Position numbers and translations under genes: made by a program
Notes under the pieces: model-generated
Told to the model about the DNA's origin: nothing
The model's database searches: none
The model's input: the letters and a program-made list of their open reading frames with translations, nothing else
Assembly (NCBI RefSeq): GCF_000427335.1
Contig: NZ_ATMR01000089.1
Coordinates: 93,029 to 157,028, forward strand
Source: Winogradskyella psychrotolerans RS-3
Lineage (GTDB): Bacteria; Bacteroidota; Bacteroidia; Flavobacteriales; Flavobacteriaceae
DNA length: 64,000 bases
Direction: 5' to 3'
Shown: positions 25,270 through 33,436 of the stretch, piece after piece
Layout: every line of letters begins with the position of its first letter
How positions within the stretch are numbered: the first letter of the stretch is position 1

Positions 25270-27706
25270 TATGTACTTTTTGCTTTGTAAGCGCTAGTTT
25301 TAAAACGTCGCTCATATCCTTAACATAGTGAAACGTTAAACCTTTTAAATATTCTGGTTTAATTTCCTCGATGTCTCTTCGGTTATCTTCACAAAGTAAA
25401 ATCTCTTTAATACGTGCACGTTTGGCTGCTAAGATTTTTTCTTTGATACCACCAACAGGTAAGACTTTACCTCTTAAGGTAATTTCACCTGTCATCGCTA
25501 AGCTCTTTTTAACTTTGCGTTGTGTAAACAAAGATACTAAAGAAGTTAACATAGTAACACCTGCACTTGGACCATCTTTTGGAGTCGCTCCTTCTGGCAC
25601 GTGAATGTGTACATTATATTTCCCAAAAACCTCTGGATCAATACCAAATTCATCTGCATTTGCCTTAATATATTCCATGGCAATAGTTGCAGACTCCTTC
25701 ATTACTTTACCTAAGTTTCCTGTAATAGACAAAGTTCCTTTTCCTTTTGATAAAATAGATTCTATAAATAATATATCTCCACCAACACTTGTCCAAGCTA
25801 AACCTGTAACGACACCTGCAACATCATTGTTTTCGTATTTATCACGCTCCATTCTTGGGCTTCCTAGAATTTCAATAACATCTTCATTAGAAATCTTGAT
25901 ATTATACTCCTCTTCCATTGCAATATTCTTAGCGGCATAACGCACCATTTTTGCAATTTGTTTTTCTAAGCCTCTAACTCCAGATTCACGTGTGTAACCT
26001 TCAACTATTTTTTCGAGTTGTGGCTTTGCTATTTTTAAAGCTTTATCATCTAAACCATGTTCTTTTAACTGCTTTGGTAATAAATGACGTTTAGCAATCT
26101 CTACTTTTTCTTCAATAGTATACCCTGTAACATTAATGATTTCCATACGATCTCTTAATGCTGGCTGAATGGTATTCATACTATTAGACGTCGCAATAAA
26201 CATCACTTTAGATAAATCGTATCCCATTTCTAGGAAATTATCGTAAAACTCATTGTTCTGTTCAGGATCTAAAACCTCTAACATCGCAGAAGATGGATCA
26301 CCTTGGCTACCCGTAGATAATTTATCTATTTCATCTAATACAAAAACAGGATTAGACGTTTGTGCTTTTTTCAAACTTTGAATAATTCGTCCTGGCATAG
26401 CACCAATATAGGTTTTTCTATGACCACGGATTTCAGCTTCATCACGTAAACCACCTAACGAAATTCTAACATATTCTCGCCCTAAAGCTTCCGCTACAGA
26501 CTTACCTAAAGACGTTTTACCAACACCTGGAGGTCCGTAAAGACATAGGATTGGTGACTTCATATCGTTACGCAGTTTTAAAACTGCTAAATATTCAATG
26601 ATTCTTTTCTTTACATCTTCTAATCCAAAATGATCACGATCTAATATTTTCTGTGCTCTTTTTAAATCGAATTTATCCTTACTAAACTTATTCCAAGGTA
26701 AATCTAAGAAGAGATCTAAATAATTACGTTGAATAGAATACTCAGCAACCTGAGGATTCATACGTTGCATTTTAGCTAACTCCTTATCAAAATGTTCTTT
26801 TACTTTATCGTCCCATTTCTTTTTCTTAGCACGTGCACGCATCTCTTCAATCTCTTCACCAGAAGATACTCCACCACCCAATTCTTCTTGAATAGTTTTC
26901 ATTTGCTGATGTAAGAAATACTCACGCTGCTGCTGATTCATATCACTCTGAACCTTGCTTTGAATATCATTTTTAAGCTCCAATTTTTGATACTCAAGAT
27001 TCATAAATTTCAAGGTTTGAAGCGCACGTTCCTTAAGATCATTAATCTTTAACAATTCTTGCTTCTCCTCTACTTTAAGATTCATGTTAGACGACACAAA
27101 GTTGACTAAGAACGAATCGCTTTCAATATTTTTAATCGCAAAACTTGCTTCCGACGGAATATTTGGACTTTCTTTAATGATATCTAAAGACAAATCCTTA
27201 ATAGAATCTATAATTGCTCTAAACTCTTCATTATCTTTTGCTGGTTTTGCTTCAGGAATATCCGTTATAGTTGCCGTTAAATAAGGCTTTTCAGAAATCA
27301 CTTCTGTAATTTCAAAACGCTTTTTACCTTGTATAATAACAGTTGTGTTACCATCAGGCATTTTTAGCACTTTTAAAATGCGAGCAACAGTACCGGTTTT
27401 GTAAATGTCTTTTGCTGTTGGGTTTTCAACAGCTTCGTCCTTCTGAGACACCACACCTATTACTTTTCCGCCTTTATTGGCATCATTAATCAGTTTAATC
27501 GATGCATCTCTACCTGCTGTAATCGGAATGACAACACCTGGAAATAAAACGGTATTTCGTAACGGTAAAATTGGTAACGACTCTGGTAACGATTCGTTGT
27601 TTATTAATTCTTCATCTTCAGGAGTCATTAGTGGAATTAATTCTGAATTCTCATCAAAATCCTGAAATGACAGATTGTCTAAGTTTAAAAAATTTGATTT
27701 CGCCAT
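25253..27706 (-). CDS. lon: Lon ATP-dependent protease
   Basis: Lon unfolds and degrades damaged and regulatory proteins. The 817-residue protein has the N-terminal substrate domain ('[19 protein letters not shown]' core '[11 protein letters not shown]'), a coiled-coil region, the AAA+ module with Walker A 'GPPGVGKTS' and Walker B 'VFVLDEIDK', and the C-terminal protease domain with the Ser-Lys dyad: Ser714 in 'KDGPSAG' and Lys757 in 'GGIKEK', 43 residues apart as in the E. coli enzyme. Length is normal. It heads the run lon-LysM-porQ-cmk. A promoter at 27810-27838 gives a leader of about 100 nt that contains an inverted repeat (27722-27746), a possible control site. Confidence 0.97.
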   Translation of the reverse strand: MAKSNFLNLDNLSFQDFDENSELIPLMTPEDEELINNESLPESLPILPLRNTVLFPGVVIPITAGRDASIKLINDANKGGKVIGVVSQKDEAVENPTAKDIYKTGTVARILKVLKMPDGNTTVIIQGKKRFEITEVISEKPYLTATITDIPEAKPAKDNEEFRAIIDSIKDLSLDIIKESPNIPSEASFAIKNIESDSFLVNFVSSNMNLKVEEKQELLKINDLKERALQTLKFMNLEYQKLELKNDIQSKVQSDMNQQQREYFLHQQMKTIQEELGGGVSSGEEIEEMRARAKKKKWDDKVKEHFDKELAKMQRMNPQVAEYSIQRNYLDLFLDLPWNKFSKDKFDLKRAQKILDRDHFGLEDVKKRIIEYLAVLKLRNDMKSPILCLYGPPGVGKTSLGKSVAEALGREYVRISLGGLRDEAEIRGHRKTYIGAMPGRIIQSLKKAQTSNPVFVLDEIDKLSTGSQGDPSSAMLEVLDPEQNNEFYDNFLEMGYDLSKVMFIATSNSMNTIQPALRDRMEIINVTGYTIEEKVEIAKRHLLPKQLKEHGLDDKALKIAKPQLEKIVEGYTRESGVRGLEKQIAKMVRYAAKNIAMEEEYNIKISNEDVIEILGSPRMERDKYENNDVAGVVTGLAWTSVGGDILFIESILSKGKGTLSITGNLGKVMKESATIAMEYIKANADEFGIDPEVFGKYNVHIHVPEGATPKDGPSAGVTMLTSLVSLFTQRKVKKSLAMTGEITLRGKVLPVGGIKEKILAAKRARIKEILLCEDNRRDIEEIKPEYLKGLTFHYVKDMSDVLKLALTKQKVHNAKKL

Positions 27707-27721
27707 ATATATTTTTGAGCC

Positions 27722-27746
27722 ATTCTGTCATTATCACGCACAGAAT
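27722..27746. promoter_or_regulatory. Inverted repeat in the lon leader
   Basis: ATTCTGT (27722-27728) and ACAGAAT (27740-27746) form an exact inverted repeat with an 11-bp spacer, ending 15 bp upstream of the lon start codon. The shape suits a dimeric repressor or an mRNA hairpin. It is not CIRCE-like. Confidence 0.4.
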
Positions 27747-27809
27747 AACATTATTTTAAATGTATTAATAATTAACTTCATACTGAATATCAAAACGTTA
27801 TAAGATATT

Positions 27810-27838
27810 CAAAGTTATTCACAGTACAGTAATTTCAA
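27810..27838 (-). promoter_or_regulatory. Candidate promoter for lon
   Basis: On the minus strand TTG (27836-27838) and TAACTTTG (27810-27817) are 18 bp apart, matching the Bacteroidota housekeeping form. Confidence 0.65.
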
Positions 27839-27886
27839 TTGTTATGCCATTACCTTTATAACGACATAAATTTTTTTCATTTTAAC

Positions 27887-27914
27887 TGTAACAAAAAATA
27901 AAAGTAGTTCTCTA
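27887..27914 (+). promoter_or_regulatory. Candidate ECF-type promoter for the sigma-factor operon
   Basis: TGTAAC (27887-27892) and TCTCTA (27909-27914), 16 bp apart, lie 22 bp before the sigma-factor start codon. An AAC-containing -35 box and this spacing are typical of ECF promoters, so the sigma factor may switch on its own operon. Pattern only. Confidence 0.35.
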
Positions 27915-27935
27915 TAAGTAAAAGCAATTGTTTTT

Positions 27936-28475
27936 TTGAAACCAACCAATCAAAATATCGAACAGTTATTACAGCTTTGTCAATCTGGAAACCAACGTGC
28001 ACAGTTGGAAATATACAACAGATATAACAAAGCTATTAGAATTGTAAAAGATTCTTTTAAAGCTGAGGACATTATGCAGGAGTCTTTTTTAACGGCTTTT
28101 ACAAAATTGAACACGCTTCAAGACACCAATTTATTTGGCGCATGGTTAAAACGTATTGTTGTGAACAACAGCATTGGGTACTATAACAAAGCGGTAAAAC
28201 AAAACGAAGTGTCTTTAGATAGTGTTATATATAAAGTTGAAGACGCTAACGGCATTAATGAAAATGAACAGAACAGCGAAAAAGTAAAACTGATTTTAGA
28301 TGCGATGAAAACCTTAAAACCAAATTATAGTTTGGGCTTATCATTACATCTGATTGAAGGTTACGATTACGAAGAAATCTGTGAGATTATGAACATTTCT
28401 TATGCTAATTGTAGAACCTTAATATCGAGAGCAAAAGAAAGTTTGCGACAAAAATTACTATTAAAAGCATCATAA
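27936..28475 (+). CDS. ECF-type RNA polymerase sigma factor
   Basis: A 179-residue sigma factor of the ECF group. I start it at a TTG (27936) since no ATG is in frame and a stop lies just upstream; the N-terminus 'KPTNQNIEQLLQLCQSGNQ' is family-like. Region 2 is 'NRYNKAIRIVKDSFKAEDIMQESFLTAFTKLNTL' (core 'AEDIMQESFLTAF'), then 'AWLKRIVVNNSIGYY', and region 4 is 'LHLIEGYDYEEICEIMNISYANCRTLISRAKESLRQ' (core 'YEEICEIMNISYANCRTLISRA'). Eight bases separate it from the membrane protein gene that follows, which is its probable anti-sigma factor. Target genes are unknown beyond the likely autoregulation. Confidence 0.92.
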   Translation: MKPTNQNIEQLLQLCQSGNQRAQLEIYNRYNKAIRIVKDSFKAEDIMQESFLTAFTKLNTLQDTNLFGAWLKRIVVNNSIGYYNKAVKQNEVSLDSVIYKVEDANGINENEQNSEKVKLILDAMKTLKPNYSLGLSLHLIEGYDYEEICEIMNISYANCRTLISRAKESLRQKLLLKAS

Positions 28476-28483
28476 ATTAACAT

Positions 28484-29041
28484 ATGGAAAAAGATAATTT
28501 AAATCGTTTATTTGATGATTTGAAAGGTGAATTTAATATTAAAACACCTCATAAAAACCATGAGCAACGCTTTTTAGACAAACTGAAAGCTGAAGACTCA
28601 GTTGCAATTGAAACCCAAAAACAATCTTGGTTTAACTGGAAACCTTTTTTAGCTATTGCTGCTTCTATCGTTATTTGTTTCGGGCTGTTTACAACATTAC
28701 AACAGCAACCTGATGATTTAGATTTAGCAAGCGTATCTCCTAAAATGTCCGAAACACAGGATTTTTTTACTGTTACCATTGAAAATGAATTAAAAAAGCT
28801 GAATAAAGAACGTTCGCCATTAACTGAACAAATTATTAATGATGCATTAGTGCAAATTCAACTTTTAGAAACCGATTACAAAAAATTAAAAACAGATTTA
28901 ACCGAAAGCGGAAAAAACCAACGTGTTATTTATGCGATGATTTCCAACTTTCAAACTAGAATAGATATTCTAAACACCGTATTAGAACAAATTGAAATCG
29001 TTAAACAATTCAAATCCAATTCCAATGAAAATATTATATAA
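28484..29041 (+). CDS. Probable membrane anti-sigma factor
   Basis: A 185-residue protein with a cytoplasmic N-terminus of about 48 residues, one membrane span ('PFLAIAASIVICFGLFTTL', about residues 50-68) and a periplasmic part rich in Glu, Lys and Gln that looks like a coiled coil ('ALVQIQLLETDYKKLKTDL'). I see no zinc-binding HxxxCxxC anti-sigma motif, so the assignment rests on position (8 bp after the ECF gene) and topology. Similar unnamed proteins follow this kind of sigma gene in Flavobacteriia. The next gene starts 17 bp before its end, so translation is coupled. Confidence 0.75.
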   Translation: MEKDNLNRLFDDLKGEFNIKTPHKNHEQRFLDKLKAEDSVAIETQKQSWFNWKPFLAIAASIVICFGLFTTLQQQPDDLDLASVSPKMSETQDFFTVTIENELKKLNKERSPLTEQIINDALVQIQLLETDYKKLKTDLTESGKNQRVIYAMISNFQTRIDILNTVLEQIEIVKQFKSNSNENII

Positions 29042-30116
29042 AATCAGCTTTCTTTTATTACTGATGCCAAGTCTGATCTGGGCATCAAAAGAGATACCAA
29101 AAGCAGCAAAACACGAAAAACAGAAAACGATTAGAAAATCCTTTAATGTAAATGCGGATGCTACATTTAACATTACCAATCGCTATGGAAATATTGATAT
29201 CATTACATGGAATGAAAATCGTATTGATATCCAAGTCATCATAAAAGTAGAAGGTAATAATGAAAGTAAGGTCAACGAAAAACTAAACGAATTAGATGTT
29301 GCTTTTCAATCTGCACCTCATAAAGTTTCAGCAATTACAGCAATTGAAGGTAATAGTTGGGACACCTCTTGGTGGAATAAAAAATTAGGCAACACTATAA
29401 AAATGGAAGTCAATTACGTTGTTAAAATGCCTATAACAAACAATGTTAGATTGTTTAACGATTACGGCTATATCAATTTAGACAAGCTTGAAGGCAACGC
29501 CTATATAAAATGTGATTATGGAAAAGTAACCACTAAGGAACTTATGGGAAAATCGAATACACTACGATTAGATTACACTAGAAACAGTTATTTTGAATAT
29601 ATAAATAACGGAACCATTGAAGCTGATTATAGCGAATTTACTGTTGCAAAAGCTAAAGATTTAAACTTAGAAGCAGATTACACAACCTCTGTAATCGAAA
29701 TTGCTGAAAATGTAGTTTACAAATGTGATTATGGCTCACTCAAAATAGACAGCATCAACAACTTAGACGGAAAAGGTGATTATTTATCCTTAAGACTTGG
29801 CACCATTTATAAAACAGCAAAAATAAGAGCCGATTATGGTTCTATAAAAATTGACCGTTTAGCGCCGAACACTAAAAAATTAGATATTGATACTGAATTT
29901 GTTGGTATTACTATCGGAATTGATAGTGATTACAATTTCGATTTTAATATCGATATTGACTTTGGGTCGCTAAGAGAATCTGATGGTTTCAATTTTACAG
30001 AAAAAAACACAGACAACTTTGGAAAGAAATACATTGGCTATCACGGCAATCAAAATTCCAACAATTCTGTGCTCATAAAATCTGAATATGGCAGCATAAC
30101 TTTTAAAAACAATTAA
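29025..30116 (+). CDS. Exported DUF4097-like beta-repeat protein
   Basis: A 364-residue exported protein. I start it at the ATG at 29025, which is followed directly by a signal peptide (MKILYKISFLLLLMPSLIWA); an upstream in-frame start at 28992 would add 11 polar residues. The mature protein is made of short beta repeats containing 'Y-G-x-I' or 'D-Y-G/S-x': 'ITNRYGNIDIITWNENRIDI', 'RLFNDYGYINLDKL', 'IKCDYGKVTTKEL', 'YKCDYGSLKIDS', 'IRADYGSIKIDRL', 'IKSEYGSITFKNN'. This suggests a right-handed beta-helix of the DUF4097/adhesin type. It overlaps the anti-sigma gene by 17 bp. Function unknown; perhaps an envelope-stress responder. Confidence 0.82.
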   Translation: MKILYKISFLLLLMPSLIWASKEIPKAAKHEKQKTIRKSFNVNADATFNITNRYGNIDIITWNENRIDIQVIIKVEGNNESKVNEKLNELDVAFQSAPHKVSAITAIEGNSWDTSWWNKKLGNTIKMEVNYVVKMPITNNVRLFNDYGYINLDKLEGNAYIKCDYGKVTTKELMGKSNTLRLDYTRNSYFEYINNGTIEADYSEFTVAKAKDLNLEADYTTSVIEIAENVVYKCDYGSLKIDSINNLDGKGDYLSLRLGTIYKTAKIRADYGSIKIDRLAPNTKKLDIDTEFVGITIGIDSDYNFDFNIDIDFGSLRESDGFNFTEKNTDNFGKKYIGYHGNQNSNNSVLIKSEYGSITFKNN

Positions 30117-30160
30117 GAAAAAAATCAAATATTACATCAATCAAATAAAATCGAACACTT

Positions 30161-30886
30161 ATGAAACTTTTAAAATCAATTACACTCTTAACGCTTCTTT
30201 TAAGTACTACATTAGTTTCTGCACAATGGGGGAAATCTAAAAAGATTAAAGGCGATGGCAACATTACAACCACAACCGTTTCTACAGATTCTTATGATGA
30301 CATAAAAGCCTCGGGATCCATGGACTTTAAACTTGTTAATGGTACAGAAGGTAAAATTTCAATACAAGGAGATTCTAATTTAATGGACTATATAATTACT
30401 GAAGTTAAAGGTAATTCACTGCACGTTAAAATTAAGGATGGCTATAATTTAAAACCTAGCGAAACCATTGTTATCACTATACCTTATGAATTTATTAGCT
30501 CTGTGTCGCTTGCTGGTTCTGGTAATCTTGAAAATTCTGGCACCATAAAAGCAGATACGTTTAAAGTGGCTTTAGCGGGTTCTGGAGATATTAATTTAAA
30601 TATAGAAGCGGAAGACATACAAAGTAAGATAGCCGGTTCTGGTGATATAGAGCTAAAAGGCACCACTAGAAATCTCACTACTGTTGTAGCTGGCTCTGGA
30701 GACTTTGATGGGGATGCTTTAAAAAGCACCAATGTAGAAGCTAAAATCTCCGGCTCAGGAGATATATCTGTGATTTGCAACGGAGAGCTTACTGTTAAAA
30801 CAGCAGGTTCTGGTGATGTAAAATATTCAGGGAAACCAACAAAGAAGAATACCAGTATTGCAGGATCTGGTAGTGTTCACAATTAA
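30161..30886 (+). CDS. Head-GIN domain protein (DUF2807)
   Basis: A 241-residue exported protein with a signal peptide cut after 'LVSAQ'. The first 100 residues contain the DUF2807 'auto-transporter adhesin head GIN' start: 'YDDIKASGSMDFKLVNGTEGKISIQGDSNL'-type strands (core 'IKASGSMDFKLVNG'). The rest is a beta-helix ladder marked by seven G-S-G-(N/D/S) turns spaced about 20 residues apart, ending 'SIAGSGSVHN'. The family is widespread in Bacteroidota, and its biochemical role is not known. Last gene of the ECF operon, 44 bp after the DUF4097-like gene, followed by a strong terminator. Confidence 0.9.
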   Translation: MKLLKSITLLTLLLSTTLVSAQWGKSKKIKGDGNITTTTVSTDSYDDIKASGSMDFKLVNGTEGKISIQGDSNLMDYIITEVKGNSLHVKIKDGYNLKPSETIVITIPYEFISSVSLAGSGNLENSGTIKADTFKVALAGSGDINLNIEAEDIQSKIAGSGDIELKGTTRNLTTVVAGSGDFDGDALKSTNVEAKISGSGDISVICNGELTVKTAGSGDVKYSGKPTKKNTSIAGSGSVHN

Positions 30887-30908
30887 ATTTTATCATTACA
30901 TATCTAAT

Positions 30909-30940
30909 AGAAAAGGACGAGCGTTTGCTCGTCCTTTTCT
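30909..30940 (+). terminator. Bidirectional terminator
   Basis: A perfect 14-bp stem (AGAAAAGGACGAGC with GCTCGTCCTTTTCT) and 4-nt GTTT loop lie 22 bp after the head-GIN stop. T-rich on both strands, it may also serve the convergent transporter gene. Confidence 0.88.
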
Positions 30941-31022
30941 ATTATAATAATCTTATACAACAACTTTTATATTCAAGTGTTAAAAAGCAAATTAGATTGT
31001 CTAAAATAGTAACATCAAACTC

Positions 31023-32375
31023 TTATGCTTTATTTTTCTCATCTAATCTTGGCACCCTAAACAAGAGTACAATTCCTGCCACAAAAAAGACGACCAAAAA
31101 CAAAATAGCATTCCTCATACTTCCGGTCACCTGGTCTATAGTCGCAAAAATGACCATTCCAATTACGATTCCTATTTTTTCTGCTACATCATAAAAACTA
31201 AAATATGAGGTAGTGTCCTCGGTTTCTGGTAAAAACTTAGAATATGTAGATCTCGCTAAGGCTTGTACTCCACCCATAACCAATCCTACAAAACCCGCAG
31301 CAATATAAAATTGAAATGGTGTTTCCATAAAATAAGCATAAAAACAAAGTAACATCCAAAAGAAATTGATAGCGATAAGTGTTTTAATATTTCCAAATTT
31401 TGAAGATGCCAAAGATGTTATGAGCGCCCCGATTATAGCAACTAATTGAATAACTAAGATACTCACAATAAGTCCAAAAGTTTTGGCATCATCGTCTCCC
31501 CAAGCAATTTCTTCTTCACCAAAATAAACCGCCACCAACATTATAGTTTGCACTGCCATACTAAATACAAAAAAAGCAACCAAGTAACGTTTTAATCTTA
31601 AGTTCTGTTTTAATTGGTGCCAAACTTGTCTCAGTTCTTTTAATCCATTAAAAACCACATCTTTTGTGACTTTCCCACCTTTTTTAACACCTTCCGGTAG
31701 TACTCTAAATGTATACTGGCTAAATAAAATCCACCATAAACCCACCATTATAAAAGAATACCGCATTCCGACTTGTGCTGCCGTTTCTAGTATTTCTCCA
31801 TTTTCGCCTATGTTATCAGCTATATGAAAAAAGTTGGGGAACATCACCATCGCTAGGTTCAACACTAAGAGTAATACACTTCCAAAATAGCCTAAACTAA
31901 ACCCTTTGGCACTAATGCTATCTTGTTGTTCCGGAAAGGCAATGTCTGGTAAATAGGAATTATAGAATACTAAACTTCCCCAATAGCCTATTAGTCCCAT
32001 AAAATAAAACAGAAGGCTGAGATGAATACTTTCAAGACTAAACCAATACAAACCTATACAACCCAAGCCACCAACATAACAGAAGAATTTCATAAAACTC
32101 TTCTTATTACCAACGTAATCCGCTATCCCAGAAAGAATAGGAGAGGTAAAAGCAACTACTAAAAAAGTAAATGCGGTAACATAAGTAATCAATGCGGTGC
32201 TTTTAAAAACCATTCCGAAAGCAGGAACCGTTTTTTCAACTTGAGATACAAATAATGCGGAATAAAATATCGGAAATATAGACGACGCAATAGTTAAGGT
32301 ATAAACTGAATTTGCCCAATCGTAAAATGCCCAGGCGTTGAGAAGTTTTTTACTCCCTTTTTTAAGTTCACTCAT
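31023..32375 (-). CDS. MFS transporter, UMF1 (Atg22-like) family
   Basis: A 450-residue integral membrane protein with about 12 hydrophobic spans. The N-terminus 'KLLNAWAFYDWANSVYTLTIASSIFPIFY' (core 'WAFYDWANSVY') is diagnostic of the UMF1 branch related to Atg22 amino-acid effluxers. Further spans include 'LVVAFTSPILSGIADYVGNKKSFMKFF', with the MFS-type 'GxxADxxGxxK' loop, and 'GGVQALARSTYSKFLP', another conserved UMF1 segment. The substrate cannot be told from sequence; amino-acid export is a family-based guess. Single gene, convergent with the ECF operon. Confidence 0.88.
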   Translation of the reverse strand: MSELKKGSKKLLNAWAFYDWANSVYTLTIASSIFPIFYSALFVSQVEKTVPAFGMVFKSTALITYVTAFTFLVVAFTSPILSGIADYVGNKKSFMKFFCYVGGLGCIGLYWFSLESIHLSLLFYFMGLIGYWGSLVFYNSYLPDIAFPEQQDSISAKGFSLGYFGSVLLLVLNLAMVMFPNFFHIADNIGENGEILETAAQVGMRYSFIMVGLWWILFSQYTFRVLPEGVKKGGKVTKDVVFNGLKELRQVWHQLKQNLRLKRYLVAFFVFSMAVQTIMLVAVYFGEEEIAWGDDDAKTFGLIVSILVIQLVAIIGALITSLASSKFGNIKTLIAINFFWMLLCFYAYFMETPFQFYIAAGFVGLVMGGVQALARSTYSKFLPETEDTTSYFSFYDVAEKIGIVIGMVIFATIDQVTGSMRNAILFLVVFFVAGIVLLFRVPRLDEKNKA

Positions 32376-32463
32376 AAATGTTGGTTAGTTAATGGTGTCT
32401 ATTGTTACAATAATTCTGTCTTATGATTTAATAACTAAATCATTATTAATAAGGCTATTTCAT

Positions 32464-32492
32464 AAAAAAAAGCTGCTCAAATTGAGCAGCTT
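32464..32492 (-). terminator. Terminator of the M48 peptidase gene
   Basis: An 11-bp inverted repeat (AAGCTGCTCAA with TTGAGCAGCTT) with an A-run on the plus side, giving a U-tract on the minus strand, lies 28 bp beyond the gene's stop. Confidence 0.85.
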
Positions 32493-32519
32493 CTAAAGTA
32501 AACAAATATATTTATAATC

Positions 32520-33346
32520 TTAGTTTATTGGTCTAAATGATGTGACACCAAATTTCTTTGCTTCTACTTTAGCTTTCTCAGATAACGATTTTAAATTCTG
32601 AATTCTAGAATCGTTACTTGGGTGAGAACTTAAAAACGCTGGTGGAGATTCACCTCCACTATTTGCTTTCATACGTTCCCATAGAACAGAAGCTTCATCG
32701 GGATTGTAACCTGCAATTGCCATTAAATAAATACCAATTTGATCTGCTTCAGTTTCATGTGATCTACTAAAAGGTAACATTCCTGCCACATTAGAAACAA
32801 CTCCATAAGATTGATTAAAAATCCCTAAAGCCTGGTCATCATTTGATAAAGCAACATTCCCTACAACAGCTAAACCTTGTTGTACATAAGCAGCACTCAT
32901 ACGTTGCTGTCCATGGTTAGCCAAAGCATGCGCCACCTCGTGTCCCATAATTGCAGCAATACCTGTCTCATTTGCTGCAATTGGTAAAATACCTGTGTAA
33001 AACGCAATTTTACCACCTGGCATACACCAAGCGTTTACTTGTTCAGATTCTATAAGTTTATATTCCCATTGGTAATCTTCCAAATAACCTTCAAAACCAT
33101 TTGCTGTTAAATAACGTTCTGCAGCTACTGCAATACGTTGTCCGACACGTGTAATCATTTCGGCATCTTTGGTTCCTGTAATTACGCTACTTTCAGTAAG
33201 TACTTGGTTGTACTGTGCAAATGCAGATGGGAATAACTGATCGTTACCAACAAAGGCCATCGTTTTTTTCCTGTAAAAGGATTTGTTGCACATGAAGCCA
33301 CAAAGGCAACTATTGCAAGACTCAATATTAATTTATTAAATTTCAT
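32520..33346 (-). pseudogene. M48 family metallopeptidase lipoprotein (LoiP/BepA-like), frameshifted
   Basis: The ATG at 33344-33346 begins a lipoprotein signal ('LSLAIVAFVASC') followed by 'ATNPFTGKK'; that frame then becomes nonsense. The adjoining frame picks up exactly there with 'TMAFVGNDQLFPSAF' and runs to 32520. One A missing from an A7 run (T7 on plus, 33263-33269) explains the break. The rest is an intact M48 protease: zinc motif 'GHEVAHALANHG' with HExxH, third ligand region 'HETEADQIGIYLMA', and 'SSHPSNDSRIQNL' near the end. Full length would be about 275 residues. Such outer-membrane-associated proteases clear misfolded envelope proteins. Probably a sequencing error given the intact active site. 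Confidence 0.85.
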
Positions 33347-33436
33347 AGCTAATTGTTTATTAAACATTACTAAAACATTAAAATTATTTTTCCTGTGTTT
33401 TAGTATCAATAGGACACTAAAATAAGTAAATGGTCA

